64,000 nucleotides of DNA from Bacteroidia bacterium (GTDB lineage Bacteria; Bacteroidota; Bacteroidia; Palsa-965): assembly GCA_025454955.1 (NCBI GenBank), contig JALONL010000013.1, positions 91,850 through 155,849 on the forward strand. The letters are read 5' to 3'. The notes under the pieces are model-generated. The model did not search any database. It worked only from the letters and a program-made list of their open reading frames with translations, and was not told where the DNA came from. Below are positions 1-7,708 of the stretch, one piece after another. The first letter of the stretch is position 1. Every line of letters begins with the position of its first letter. The position numbers were made by a program, and so were the translations under genes.

Positions 1-512
1 TAAGATGGTGGTTCATGTTTGAAAAGGATTTTTTGCAATTGATTAACAGCAATTTCCTTCTCTCGTATTCTGCCCACGCGCAACACGTCGGCAAGTGCCA
101 GCATTTCGTAAAACTCAGGGTATTTTTCTATATGATCGGTTTGCTTTGAATAAAGCGGCTCGATACCCAACCCTACAGTTTTTCCTCGATGATCGGCCCA
201 AACATATTCAATTTCACTCCTTATGAATTTCTTCATGGAAGGGTGAGAATGGGCGGCTGGGATTCCGCGAACCAAAGTTCCCGGCTGTTGTGGAAATACG
301 TATTTAAACCCGTACTGAAGAAATTCCAGCAAATTTTCGCTGAATACCTTCTTCTTGCTGTCGTCTATCAAACCTGCCGCCCGGCTACGGTTGAGAGATT
401 CAGAAACTTCCGACAAACTTACGTTGAGCGATGCGGCGATGTCAAGCAATCGCCAGTTTTTTTCGGGCAGGCTGACAATTTTTAGCAGAATTGCCACATC
501 CTGCGGCCTCAT
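1..512 (-). CDS. Winged-helix/HTH regulator-like protein, cut by the left edge
   Basis: An open frame runs leftward from ATG at 512 (an in-frame ATG also lies at 530) to the first base of the window with no stop, so the 3' end is missing; about 170 codons are visible. It begins MRPQDVAILLKIVSLPEKNW and continues with a helix-turn-helix-like stretch (DIAASLNVSLSEVSESLNRS, residues about 27-46), so DNA binding is likely. Small proteins of this type in Bacteroidota often sit beside a nucleotidyltransferase or toxin-like partner; that is recollection, and the partner would lie outside the window. A TAnnTTTG box at 534-541 lies so close to the 530 ATG that the 512 start is preferred. Regulator function is inferred from the HTH only. 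Confidence 0.6.
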   Translation of the reverse strand, partial: MRPQDVAILLKIVSLPEKNWRLLDIAASLNVSLSEVSESLNRSRAAGLIDDSKKKVFSENLLEFLQYGFKYVFPQQPGTLVRGIPAAHSHPSMKKFIRSEIEYVWADHRGKTVGLGIEPLYSKQTDHIEKYPEFYEMLALADVLRVGRIREKEIAVNQLQKILFKHEPPS

Positions 513-533
513 CCCATTATGCTTCCTCATACA

Positions 534-541
534 CAAATATA
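534..541 (-). promoter_or_regulatory. Promoter -7 box of the left-edge regulator
   Basis: Read on the minus strand, the bases are TATATTTG, a full match to the Bacteroidota -7 consensus TAnnTTTG, 22 bases upstream of the chosen start codon. TTTG/TTG-containing sequence lies 22-25 bases further upstream but no single -33 box stands out. Confidence 0.45.
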
Positions 542-591
542 CAAATTCTCATTTCGCATTTCGCAATTTGCAAAATTTCCCCCCAAATTTT

Positions 592-2742
592 TTACCCCGC
601 CACCACAAAAACAAGCCAGCTCGACAAATAAGCCAGCACACCCATAAAAATAAACTGTACCGACGGCCACATCCAGCTATTGGTTTCCCTCTTCACCACC
701 GCAATCGTGCTTATACATTGCAACGCAAACGCATAGAAAATAAGCAGCGAAAGCCCTGTGGCCACAGAATAAACCGGCTTACCCGTAACCTGGTCGCGCT
801 CCTTGCGCATTACCTCGCGTATCGGCTCCACATTTTCCTCATCGCCCGCCCCGTAAATTGTGGCCATAGTGCCGACAAACACTTCGCGCGCCGCCAGCGA
901 GGTGATGAGCGAAATACCTATTTTCCAGTCGTACCCCAGCGGACGTATTGCCGGCTCTATAAACTTGCCCAACTGTCCGGCAAAAGACTCTTCCAGTTTA
1001 TGCGAAGCCGCCGCCGCACGCTCCTCATACAATTTTGGCAACTGCTCTTTGAGTTCGGCGTTTTTGCTGCTTTCCGCCTCTTCTATTTTGGCCACAATAA
1101 GCTCTTCCTGCTTCCGCGCCGCATCAAAAGCACCGCCATAGCCATACGAAGCCAGAAACCAAAGCACTACCGATACAATGAGAATCACTTTACCGGCATC
1201 TATTACAAATACCCGCACCTTTTCGTAAATGGTGTAGAGTACATTATTCCATTTGGGCAGGCGGTAAACCGGCATTTCCATAATAAACCAGCTTCGTTCG
1301 CGGGTTTTGATAAGCAGATTCATTACCCACGCAGCCAGCAAGGCCATGAAAAAGCCAAGCAGGTAAAGCCCCATCAAGGTAAGCGCCTGGAGATGAAATA
1401 TGCCGCCAATGGTACGGTCGGGTATAATCAATGCGATAAGCAACGTATAAACCGGCAAACGTGCCGAGCAACTCATGAGCGGGGTAACCATAATGGTAAT
1501 AATCCGCTCTTTCCAGCTGCTTATGGTGCGTGTACTCATTATGGCCGGCACCGCACAGGCCATGCCGCTGATGAGCGGAATAACCGAACGCCCGTGCAGC
1601 CCGAATCGGCGCATGAGTTTATCCATTATAAAACTCACCCGCGCCATATAGCCCGAGTCTTCGAGCAGGGCAATAAAGAAAAACAGCAAGGCTATTTGCG
1701 GCACAAAAACCACTACTCCGCTCAGCCCGGCCAGTATGCCTTCGGTAAACAAATCGGTGAGCCAGCCTGCGGGCAATGTTTCGCTGCACCAAGCCCGGAG
1801 GGCGGCAAAGCCGGTTTCAATCCAGCTCATCGGATATTCGGCCAGATAGAAGATGGATTGAAACATCACAAACAGCAGCAGCAGAAATACAATGTAGCCG
1901 CCAATGCGGTGCGTGAGAATTCTGTCGAGTTTGCGGGTAAAGGGCGGACGGGCCAGCTGGCTGCCGGTGCAGGCTGCTATATGTTCGCCAATTACACCGT
2001 GGCGGTGCAAACTTTCTTCGGCCTGTGCGCCTGAGGGGGTAAATCCGGCCGCTTCCATTAAAGCCTGCAGCGGATGCCCCTCGCTGAAAAGCAAATGTGC
2101 CTTGTGCAGGGCCTGGTACTGGCTTAACCCGGGAAATTCTTTCTGCACCAGTTTTACCACATCGGGCGCAACTGCACTGAGATCGGTAAACGGATATGCG
2201 GGAGGTGCAAGCGGTTCGCAAATGGCGGCGCGCAATTCGCTAATGCCTGTCTTTTCGCGTGCGCTGGCGGCCAGTACGGGTATGCCCAAACGGTTGCTGA
2301 GCCGGGCCACCTCCACATGCAGGCCGCTTTTGGCCGCCTCGTCTATCATGTTCAGCACCAAAAGGCAGGGACGGCCAAGATCAATAATTTGCCCGGCCAG
2401 AAACAAACTGCGCTTGAGGTTGGTGGCATCGGCCACAATTACCGTAAGGTCAGGGAAATCGGCATTCTGTGGGTCTGTAAGCACCTCGCAGGCCACCCTT
2501 TCGTCAAGCGATTTGGGATATAAGCTATACGTGCCGGGCAAATCAATGCAGGTTACCTCCACACTTTGCCCATGATGCTTTACGCGAAAAGTACCGTGCT
2601 TCTTATCTACCGTAACGCCCGGAAAATTGCCCGTTTTCTGGTGAAGCCCGGTTAATGCGTTAAAAAGTGTGGATTTGCCGCTGTTGGGATTCCCAACCAG
2701 CGCAATACGACGGTGAACTGATGTGGCTGCGGCAGCCGGCAT
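592..2742 (-). CDS. feoB: Ferrous iron transport protein B (FeoB)
   Basis: 716-residue inner-membrane Fe(II) transporter with an N-terminal GTPase domain. The G1 motif GNPNSGKST is at residues 17-25, followed by the G3 motif DLPGTYS and the G4 motif NMID. The C-terminal two thirds holds many hydrophobic segments and two Gate-type regions. Length and order fit full FeoB. Its ATG shares one base with the feoA stop codon (TGATG at 2740-2744), so the two are translationally coupled. FeoB imports Fe(II) under low-oxygen or reducing conditions, with FeoA as its cytosolic partner. No FeoC is present. Confidence 0.96.
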   Translation of the reverse strand: MPAAAATSVHRRIALVGNPNSGKSTLFNALTGLHQKTGNFPGVTVDKKHGTFRVKHHGQSVEVTCIDLPGTYSLYPKSLDERVACEVLTDPQNADFPDLTVIVADATNLKRSLFLAGQIIDLGRPCLLVLNMIDEAAKSGLHVEVARLSNRLGIPVLAASAREKTGISELRAAICEPLAPPAYPFTDLSAVAPDVVKLVQKEFPGLSQYQALHKAHLLFSEGHPLQALMEAAGFTPSGAQAEESLHRHGVIGEHIAACTGSQLARPPFTRKLDRILTHRIGGYIVFLLLLFVMFQSIFYLAEYPMSWIETGFAALRAWCSETLPAGWLTDLFTEGILAGLSGVVVFVPQIALLFFFIALLEDSGYMARVSFIMDKLMRRFGLHGRSVIPLISGMACAVPAIMSTRTISSWKERIITIMVTPLMSCSARLPVYTLLIALIIPDRTIGGIFHLQALTLMGLYLLGFFMALLAAWVMNLLIKTRERSWFIMEMPVYRLPKWNNVLYTIYEKVRVFVIDAGKVILIVSVVLWFLASYGYGGAFDAARKQEELIVAKIEEAESSKNAELKEQLPKLYEERAAAASHKLEESFAGQLGKFIEPAIRPLGYDWKIGISLITSLAAREVFVGTMATIYGAGDEENVEPIREVMRKERDQVTGKPVYSVATGLSLLIFYAFALQCISTIAVVKRETNSWMWPSVQFIFMGVLAYLSSWLVFVVAG

Positions 2743-2990
2743 CAGGCAACATTATTAATGCGTCGTATGCAAACCGTAGCGGCCTCGGCACGACGCAAAC
2801 TCAATACATAACCGGAAATGTTTATTGCAATGGGATCGCCAAACGGTGCCACTTTCTCAAGCATCACCTCCTCGCCGGGTGTACAACCCATTTCAAGGAG
2901 TTTAAGCGAAAGTGCTTTATCAGTAAAGGATTTTATCACTGCACGTTCGCCCGGGGCAAGCGTATCGAGATGTTCGTCTGTGAATTGCAT
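2742..2990 (-). CDS. feoA: Ferrous iron transport protein A (FeoA)
   Basis: 82-residue SH3-like cytosolic partner of FeoB, with the typical LAPGERAVIKSF opening and a C-terminal strand region (SGYVLSLRRAEAATVCIRRI). ATGs at 2999 and 2990 are both possible. A TAnnTTTG box at 3001-3008 implies a transcript start near 2995, so 2990 (MQFTDEHL) is preferred, giving a very short leader. It overlaps feoB by one base. FeoA is needed for FeoB-dependent iron uptake in many bacteria, and this is the first gene of the two-gene operon. Confidence 0.92.
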   Translation of the reverse strand: MQFTDEHLDTLAPGERAVIKSFTDKALSLKLLEMGCTPGEEVMLEKVAPFGDPIAINISGYVLSLRRAEAATVCIRRINNVA

Positions 2991-3000
2991 AACTACCATA

Positions 3001-3008
3001 CAAAGGTA
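3001..3008 (-). promoter_or_regulatory. feoAB promoter -7 box
   Basis: Minus-strand TACCTTTG matches TAnnTTTG just upstream of feoA. A short inverted repeat (TACCT, six bases, AGGTA) lies around 3032-3047 and could be an operator for an iron regulator, but it matches no consensus I can name. Confidence 0.5.
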
Positions 3009-3131
3009 AAACACCTGTAAGCCGTTAAACTACCTAAAAGAAGGTATTTTCTGATAATAAGAGAAGCATGATTAATCTCAGCAAAAACACAACTTGCTCA
3101 TTTCAAGCAAATTACCACAAAACAGATTAAA

Positions 3132-3278
3132 TCAATGTTTTACCTTCTTCTTCTTTGCGGAAAACGTAGGACAGGTTCCGCATTTGTTTTTGGGCTTAAA
3201 AATAAAACAGCCCGAAAGCGACGTACCGGCCACTCCGGCCAGAATTAAAAACGGTATCAGACGACGAAACAACTTCAT
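3132..3278 (-). CDS. Small cysteine-containing lipoprotein
   Basis: 48-residue protein starting MKLFRRLIPFLILAGVAG. It has a basic n-region, a hydrophobic core and a lipobox LSGC with the lipidated Cys at residue 24. The short mature tail has CGTC (residues 33-36) and ends in a basic run, AKKKKVKH. Similar tiny Cys/Lys-rich lipoproteins are common in Bacteroidota and have no assigned role. The reading frame continues upstream opposite the next gene, but the signal peptide fixes the start at 3278. An imperfect TAnnTTTG-like box (TATATTAG) lies just upstream. Confidence 0.7.
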   Translation of the reverse strand: MKLFRRLIPFLILAGVAGTSLSGCFIFKPKNKCGTCPTFSAKKKKVKH

Positions 3279-3468
3279 AGTACTAATATAACGAAAAACG
3301 GCCGAACGTAGTATTCCCCTTTTGACTTTCCAAACCACTGTTTTGCGAAATGGTTTCGGGGATTTGAAAAAAAATTCATGAGACGCTGTAACAAACCGGT
3401 AACCCTCTACCGTCTTATTCATGAAACTCACCCACAACAACACTACACATTCAAAAAAACGCTGCACC

Positions 3469-3792
3469 ATGAAAAAGCTCGTACTTCTCTTCGCCCTCTT
3501 GCTCGGTTTCACCTTCACCGCCGCTGCCAACAACGGCAACCGCGATCTGATGAAACGCATCAACAACCGCCTCGGCTTTAGCGCTGCCGAAAAAGCACAG
3601 TTAGGTGCGGGCGTGGCAGTAGTAACCTTCACCATCGACGGCAACGGACAAATAAATATCCAAAACTGCGATGCCACCACCGAAGCGCAGAAACAGGCAG
3701 TAACCGAGCGTCTCAACAAGTTTTATGTACACAACGCACCTGTTACTCCCGGAGCAGTTTATATGATAAAAATTGATTTTACACAGCGCTGA
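3469..3792 (+). CDS. Small secreted TonB-C-terminus-like protein, copy 1
   Basis: 107 residues. The signal peptide MKKLVLLFALLLGFTFTAAA is followed by a mature domain of about 85 residues with the pattern GVAVVTFTIDGNGQINI ... KFYVHNAPVTPGAVYMIKIDF. This resembles the TonB C-terminal fold (valine-rich strand with an IDGNG turn, helix, closing strand) without a TonB membrane anchor or proline arm. Copies 1 and 2 encode identical proteins; copy 3 at 20177 differs at four residues. The frame is open upstream to an ATG at 3421 (see findings), but 3469 gives a proper signal peptide. The hairpin at 3818 is its terminator. Function unknown; the TonB-like reading is inference. Confidence 0.75.
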   Translation: MKKLVLLFALLLGFTFTAAANNGNRDLMKRINNRLGFSAAEKAQLGAGVAVVTFTIDGNGQINIQNCDATTEAQKQAVTERLNKFYVHNAPVTPGAVYMIKIDFTQR

Positions 3793-3817
3793 TTTCTAAT
3801 CAGGGCTACATCCCCGG

Positions 3818-3860
3818 AAACGGCTTCGTCTTAGCGGCGAAGCCGTTTTTGTTTTTATTA
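3818..3860 (+). terminator. Rho-independent terminator of copy 1
   Basis: AACGGCTTCG, loop, CGAAGCCGTT followed by TTTGTTTTT. The same hairpin follows all three copies of the small secreted protein. Confidence 0.8.
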
Positions 3861-4035
3861 TAAATGGCCAGGCAGTTTTTATTTTACCCGAATGCCCGCC
3901 AATGTTGAGTTTCAGAGGAAAGAAATAACTATTTAAGAAAAAAGTTTATTTCACCCTGTAACAAACCGGTAACCCATAACCGTCTTATTCATGAAACTCA
4001 CCCACAACAACACTACACATAAAAAACGCTGCACC

Positions 4036-4359
4036 ATGAAAAAGCTTGTACTTCTCTTCGCCCTCCTGCTCGGTTTCACCTTCACCGCCGCTGCCAATAA
4101 CGGCAACCGCGATCTGATGAAACGCATCAACAACCGCCTCGGTTTTAGCGCTGCCGAAAAAGCACAATTAGGAGCCGGCGTAGCCGTAGTAACCTTCACC
4201 ATCGACGGCAACGGACAAATCAATATCCAAAACTGCGATGCCACCACCGAGGCACAGAAACAGGCAGTAACCGAGCGTCTCAATAAATTTTATGTACACA
4301 ACGCACCTGTTACTCCCGGAGCGGTTTATATGATAAAAATTGATTTTACACAGCGTTGA
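4036..4359 (+). CDS. Small secreted TonB-C-terminus-like protein, copy 2
   Basis: 107 residues, identical in protein sequence to copy 1, 567 bases downstream in the same direction. By hand I count 16 nucleotide differences between the two coding regions, all synonymous, so the duplication is not recent and the protein is under strong constraint (or the copies have been kept alike). The 5' leader from CTGTAACAAACCGGTAACCC to the start codon and the downstream terminator are also conserved, so a whole expression cassette was duplicated. The protein is predicted to be exported to the periplasm or beyond. Role unknown. Confidence 0.75.
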   Translation: MKKLVLLFALLLGFTFTAAANNGNRDLMKRINNRLGFSAAEKAQLGAGVAVVTFTIDGNGQINIQNCDATTEAQKQAVTERLNKFYVHNAPVTPGAVYMIKIDFTQR

Positions 4360-4385
4360 TTTCTGGTCAGGGCTACATCCCCGGA

Positions 4386-4426
4386 AACGGCTTCGTCTTA
4401 GCGGCGAAGCCGTTTTTGTTTTTTTA
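4386..4426 (+). terminator. Rho-independent terminator of copy 2
   Basis: Same AACGGCTTCG / CGAAGCCGTT hairpin as copy 1, followed by TTTGTTTTTTTA. Confidence 0.8.
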
Positions 4427-4433
4427 TTGTCGC

Positions 4434-4470
4434 ATAAAAAAGCCCCCTCGCGTACCAGCGCGAAGGGGCG
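4434..4470 (-). terminator. Terminator of the orphan plug-domain gene
   Basis: On the minus strand, CCCCTTCGCGCTGG / acgcgaggggg forms a GC-rich hairpin followed by CTTTTTT. It lies 41 bases past the stop of the gene at 4511-5464. Confidence 0.7.
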
Positions 4471-4510
4471 GGGATGCAGCGGCGCTCAGCGTCAATGCAC
4501 CGCTGTATGA

Positions 4511-5464
4511 TTACTTGGGCTGCCCGGTAGCATCGTTGTTTTGGATGGCAGGCGCGGGAGCCGGAGCAGGCTGGGGAGCGTTGGGCGTTTGCGGTTCGCT
4601 GCCCGGGGTGTTTTGCGGGGTTTGCGGTTGTGCCTGTGTGCTGTCGGCCTGTTGCTCTATTATTTCGCTGCCGTTTTGGAGTTTGCCGCGTTTGGCGTCT
4701 TCGGCTTTTTGTTTTTCGGCGGCTTCCTCAGCAGCGGCCTGGTACATATTCTGTTTGTCGAGTCCGCCGCCGATGTAGTTTTTGGTGGTAATAATTACCG
4801 CACCGCCCGAAAGATCGCCATACTCGGCCGGAATGCCGCCCGAGAGAACGGTTACCTGACCAATGGCCAGTCCTGGCACGCCGGCGCTTCCATACATTTT
4901 CTCGCCATCCACAAACAACTGCGACTGTCCCGGACGTGAGCCACGCATTACAAGCTGGCCCGATTGGGTCTGGCTGCACGAAGAGCACACGTTGGTAATC
5001 ATGTCGGTAACGTTGCCACGATCCACAGCCATGCGTTTTACCTGATCGGCAGTAATGTTGGTGAGGGTGGAATAAGTAGGATCAACCGGGCCTTTGATGT
5101 ATTCATCTACAATTACCACCGCGCAGGTATCGCAGGATTTTAACTGCATGGGGTAGCTGAGATAGGCCGTTTGACCGGCGCTCACCACCACACTGCGCTT
5201 GGTGTATGATTTATAGCCCACCATGCGCGCCTCCACATCATACGTACCGGCTGATACGGCGCGGAGGTAAACAATACCATCCAGATCGGCGGTGCCGCCA
5301 ATGTTGGTGCCCACAATGCGGAGTATGGCACCCACCAGAGGCTGGTTGTTTTCGTCGGTAATGGTGGCTTTTATTGTGCCGGAGCCATCGGCCTGCGCAT
5401 GAACAAAAATGCTGAGAAGGAATGCCGGAAGCAGAAGGGCCAGGCGGAGAAGTTGCGTTTTCAT
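4511..5464 (-). CDS. Orphan TonB-plug protein (CarboxypepD_reg + plug, no barrel)
   Basis: 317 residues from the ATG at 5464, chosen for its signal peptide (MKTQLLRLALLLPAFLLSIF ... AQA). First comes a carboxypeptidase-regulatory-like domain (IKATITDENNQPLVGA ... MVGYKSY). Next is a TonB-dependent-receptor plug (ITADQVKRMAVDRGNVTDMI, VMRGSRPGQSQLFVDG, VTVLSGGIPAEYGDLSGGAV). After the plug, where a receptor has a 22-strand barrel of 500 or more residues, this protein has about 95 residues rich in Gln, Pro and Ala (repeated PQTP/PAPAPA) and stops at a proper terminator. Cys pairs (CDTC, CSSC) are present. It cannot form a channel alone and may bind ligands or interact with TonB or another receptor. 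Confidence 0.8.
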   Translation of the reverse strand: MKTQLLRLALLLPAFLLSIFVHAQADGSGTIKATITDENNQPLVGAILRIVGTNIGGTADLDGIVYLRAVSAGTYDVEARMVGYKSYTKRSVVVSAGQTAYLSYPMQLKSCDTCAVVIVDEYIKGPVDPTYSTLTNITADQVKRMAVDRGNVTDMITNVCSSCSQTQSGQLVMRGSRPGQSQLFVDGEKMYGSAGVPGLAIGQVTVLSGGIPAEYGDLSGGAVIITTKNYIGGGLDKQNMYQAAAEEAAEKQKAEDAKRGKLQNGSEIIEQQADSTQAQPQTPQNTPGSEPQTPNAPQPAPAPAPAIQNNDATGQPK

Positions 5465-5616
5465 GACAATGAGTTTTAACGGATGTGCATAAACTGTTTT
5501 TGAGCGGCTCACATCCAGAAAACGCATTGCTTAGTGCAATTCCACACCAGCTTTGCATTTTTTCTGCAAACTGGCGGTGAATTGGAATTAAGTGGTACGA
5601 AAAAGTGCAGATCCGG

Positions 5617-5823
5617 TTAAAGCGGCTCGCACTTTATTCCATGCCGCGACAGCATTTCCGATACCGAAAGCGAGAGATCCTCGTCGGTTTCTATGCGCAG
5701 AATTCTGTCGCAGTCGTCGAGGTCGAAATTCCAGCTTCCGGTGCCGGCCATTTCGTTTAAGCGGGGTTTTAATTGCTGCGCTGTTTGCGTGCTGCTTACG
5801 CTGGTTTTGAATACGAGTACCAT
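5617..5823 (-). CDS. Small cytosolic protein resembling HMA-fold domains
   Basis: 68 residues, MVLVFKTSVSSTQTAQQLKP ... GSWNFDLDDCDRILRIETD. The pattern of short strands and two helices with a WNFDLDDCDRILRI core is like small heavy-metal-associated-fold proteins of Bacteroidota, but no CxxC metal motif is present. Start ATG 5823 lies 10 bases after the preceding gene's stop, so it is the last gene of the AraC-led operon (7597 to 5617). Function unknown. Confidence 0.7.
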   Translation of the reverse strand: MVLVFKTSVSSTQTAQQLKPRLNEMAGTGSWNFDLDDCDRILRIETDEDLSLSVSEMLSRHGIKCEPL

Positions 5824-5833
5824 AATCTGAAGT

Positions 5834-6151
5834 TCAGTTTGCGGCAGTATGAATGGGGCGGAGAAATTTATAGTCGATATAAAACGTACCGAAAGGAACA
5901 AGGCACGCCAGCAGAATTTTCCAGGTAGTTTGTGCAAATTTCCAGCGAAGCTCAACCGCCACACGAAACGTGTTTATCACAAACAGTAAAAACAGCATAC
6001 CGTGTATGGGCCCCATTATTTGCGAAAGCTGCGGGGTGATGCCCGAATATTTCAATGGTACGGCCACAAATACCAGCAGCAGCAGCGAAATTCCTTCGGC
6101 ATAACCGGTAAGACGCAGGCGGCCCAGCGGCGAATTGAAAAAGTGTTTCAT
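5834..6151 (-). CDS. DUF3817 family membrane protein
   Basis: 105 residues with three predicted transmembrane helices (about 14-35, 45-66 and 77-97), and the DUF3817 features GYAEGISLLLLVFVAVPLKY and GPIHGMLFLLF. It lies 3 bases downstream of the next membrane protein in the same operon. The family has no established function and acts, if at all, in the inner membrane. Confidence 0.85.
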   Translation of the reverse strand: MKHFFNSPLGRLRLTGYAEGISLLLLVFVAVPLKYSGITPQLSQIMGPIHGMLFLLFVINTFRVAVELRWKFAQTTWKILLACLVPFGTFYIDYKFLRPIHTAAN

Positions 6152-6154
6152 CGT

Positions 6155-6619
6155 TTAAAACGGTCTGAAAAGTTCGCGTGCCGCAATGGGCGATCCCGGC
6201 CACGGCACTGCCACAAGAATAATGATGAGCCCCGCCAGAAACCACCGGGCCATTGTCTTAAACTTATCGGCATCGGCCGCTTTCCGTTTGGCCAGTGCCG
6301 AACCAATAGTGATGAGCACCACAGCCACAGTCATGAGTAAAATATGCAGCAGGCCGAAGAAAAGCGTGTCGGTGCTTTTTATGGCCTCGCCGAAATTATT
6401 CAGGAAATAATCAACCGTCGGGCTTTTGAAATAAAGCACAAAGCCAATGGCCAGCTGCAGGTGGGCAATGGTGGCTGTCCAGTGCCGCAGCGAATTATCG
6501 GCTTTGGTAAACGGCAGGTTTTTTTGTTTGCGGACAAAGCCTCTGTAAATGCTGTACAGCAAACTGAAAAGTACAGCCCAGCGCCAGAGCGAGTGAAAAG
6601 CAAGAAGGAAGGTGAACAT
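6155..6619 (-). CDS. Four-helix inner-membrane protein (cytochrome-b-like annotation class)
   Basis: 154 residues with four hydrophobic segments (about 2-25, 45-64, 87-107, 124-141). Histidines lie within or next to helices (LLAFHSLWRW, HWTATIAHLQLAIG, GLLHILL), which is why relatives are sometimes labelled cytochrome B. Haem binding is possible from the His placement but unproven. It lies between the AraC regulator (43-base gap) and DUF3817 (3-base gap), so it is probably controlled by that regulator. Confidence 0.7.
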   Translation of the reverse strand: MFTFLLAFHSLWRWAVLFSLLYSIYRGFVRKQKNLPFTKADNSLRHWTATIAHLQLAIGFVLYFKSPTVDYFLNNFGEAIKSTDTLFFGLLHILLMTVAVVLITIGSALAKRKAADADKFKTMARWFLAGLIIILVAVPWPGSPIAARELFRPF

Positions 6620-6661
6620 AGATGCCGGATTTGCAGCGCAAAATTCGGTAGAAATGTATTT

Positions 6662-7597
6662 TCAGGAGGTGTACATTTCGTGCAGGAAGATGGATTTTTC
6701 TGCTTCCTTACGCCATGTTCCGGGCGAAACTCCGGCATGTTTTCTGAAAAACCGGCTGAAATACGAATGGTCTTCAAACCCCAGTTCATCGGCCACGGCA
6801 GCCACATTATACAACGGATTTCGTAGCAATACGCGTGCGCGTTGCATGAGTGCTTCATCAATCCAGTATTGCGGCGACTGGCCGGTGACGCTTTTCACCG
6901 CCCTGCACAAATGCCCTGGCGAAACGTGTACCGCCTGCGCACAATAATTTACACGCAGCGGCTGCCCGACCCGGCTTTGCAGCAATGCAAAAAAGCGCGA
7001 TACAATTAACCGGGCGGCATTAAGCGACTGCATCGGGGTTTGTGTGCGCAGGTATTCAATTTCGGTGAGCAGGGCCGAGAGATAGCTGCGCAGAATATCA
7101 CTTCGCTGCAATTCGTGCGTGCGGTATTCGTTTTCGAGCCGTGTAAACAGGGGTAAAATATAAGCTGCTTCGGCCGGTGTGCAGGTAAAGAGAGGATGAG
7201 TGAAAGCCGCACTCAGTGCCGCATCCTGCGAAAATGAGGTATTGCCTTTCGAAAGCCACGCCGGACTGAAATGAAAGGCAAATCCCCTGATGTCTGAACT
7301 TATTTTTTCGATGGAAAAAACAATTCCGGCAGGCAAAATAATACCGTTGTTTTCGCATACACAAAATTCCTCACCGGCAGCACGCAGCATTATCGTGCCG
7401 CTTTGAATGAAAATGAGCGTATGCGCATTTTCGCGCGAGGGCGGAACCGGAAGCTTCAGATACGGAAAAGCCTGCTCGATGCGCAGTATGAAACACTGTT
7501 CAAAACCGCTCCCCAGCAACAATTCACCGGCTTCGCCGCTATGGAGAAACGCATCGCGGAAAGATTTGGTGGTATGATGTGGGATGATTTCGGTCAT
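6662..7597 (-). CDS. AraC family transcriptional regulator
   Basis: 311 residues. The N-terminal half is a cupin-like sensor domain (IQSGTIMLRAAGEEFCVCEN, residues about 63-150). The C-terminal 100 residues form the double HTH of AraC proteins: first HTH VNYCAQAVHVSPGHLCRAVK, second with the signature VADELGFEDHSYFSRFFRKH. First gene of a four-gene operon with the two membrane proteins and the small HMA-like protein. It probably controls that operon; the inducer is unknown. Confidence 0.92.
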   Translation of the reverse strand: MTEIIPHHTTKSFRDAFLHSGEAGELLLGSGFEQCFILRIEQAFPYLKLPVPPSRENAHTLIFIQSGTIMLRAAGEEFCVCENNGIILPAGIVFSIEKISSDIRGFAFHFSPAWLSKGNTSFSQDAALSAAFTHPLFTCTPAEAAYILPLFTRLENEYRTHELQRSDILRSYLSALLTEIEYLRTQTPMQSLNAARLIVSRFFALLQSRVGQPLRVNYCAQAVHVSPGHLCRAVKSVTGQSPQYWIDEALMQRARVLLRNPLYNVAAVADELGFEDHSYFSRFFRKHAGVSPGTWRKEAEKSIFLHEMYTS

Positions 7598-7708
7598 GGT
7601 GCAGCTTACGGAGTAAAATTACCCGTGGGGTTTTATTGATCTGTCATAAAATTGTCAGGCAATGGCTTACAAGGCGGGAACAATACTTCCCGGCAGAAAA
7701 AATCATCA

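Noticed and set aside
355..2034. Long open frame on the plus strand opposite feoB
   Set aside because: Codons mirror feoB; the protein is His/Arg-rich with no domain. feoB has all G motifs.
3132..3719. 195-residue frame on the minus strand opposite the small secreted gene
   Set aside because: Its N-terminal 147 residues are a shadow of the secreted protein. Only its last 48 codons are the lipoprotein gene, called separately. Similar shadows oppose the copies at 4036 and 20177.
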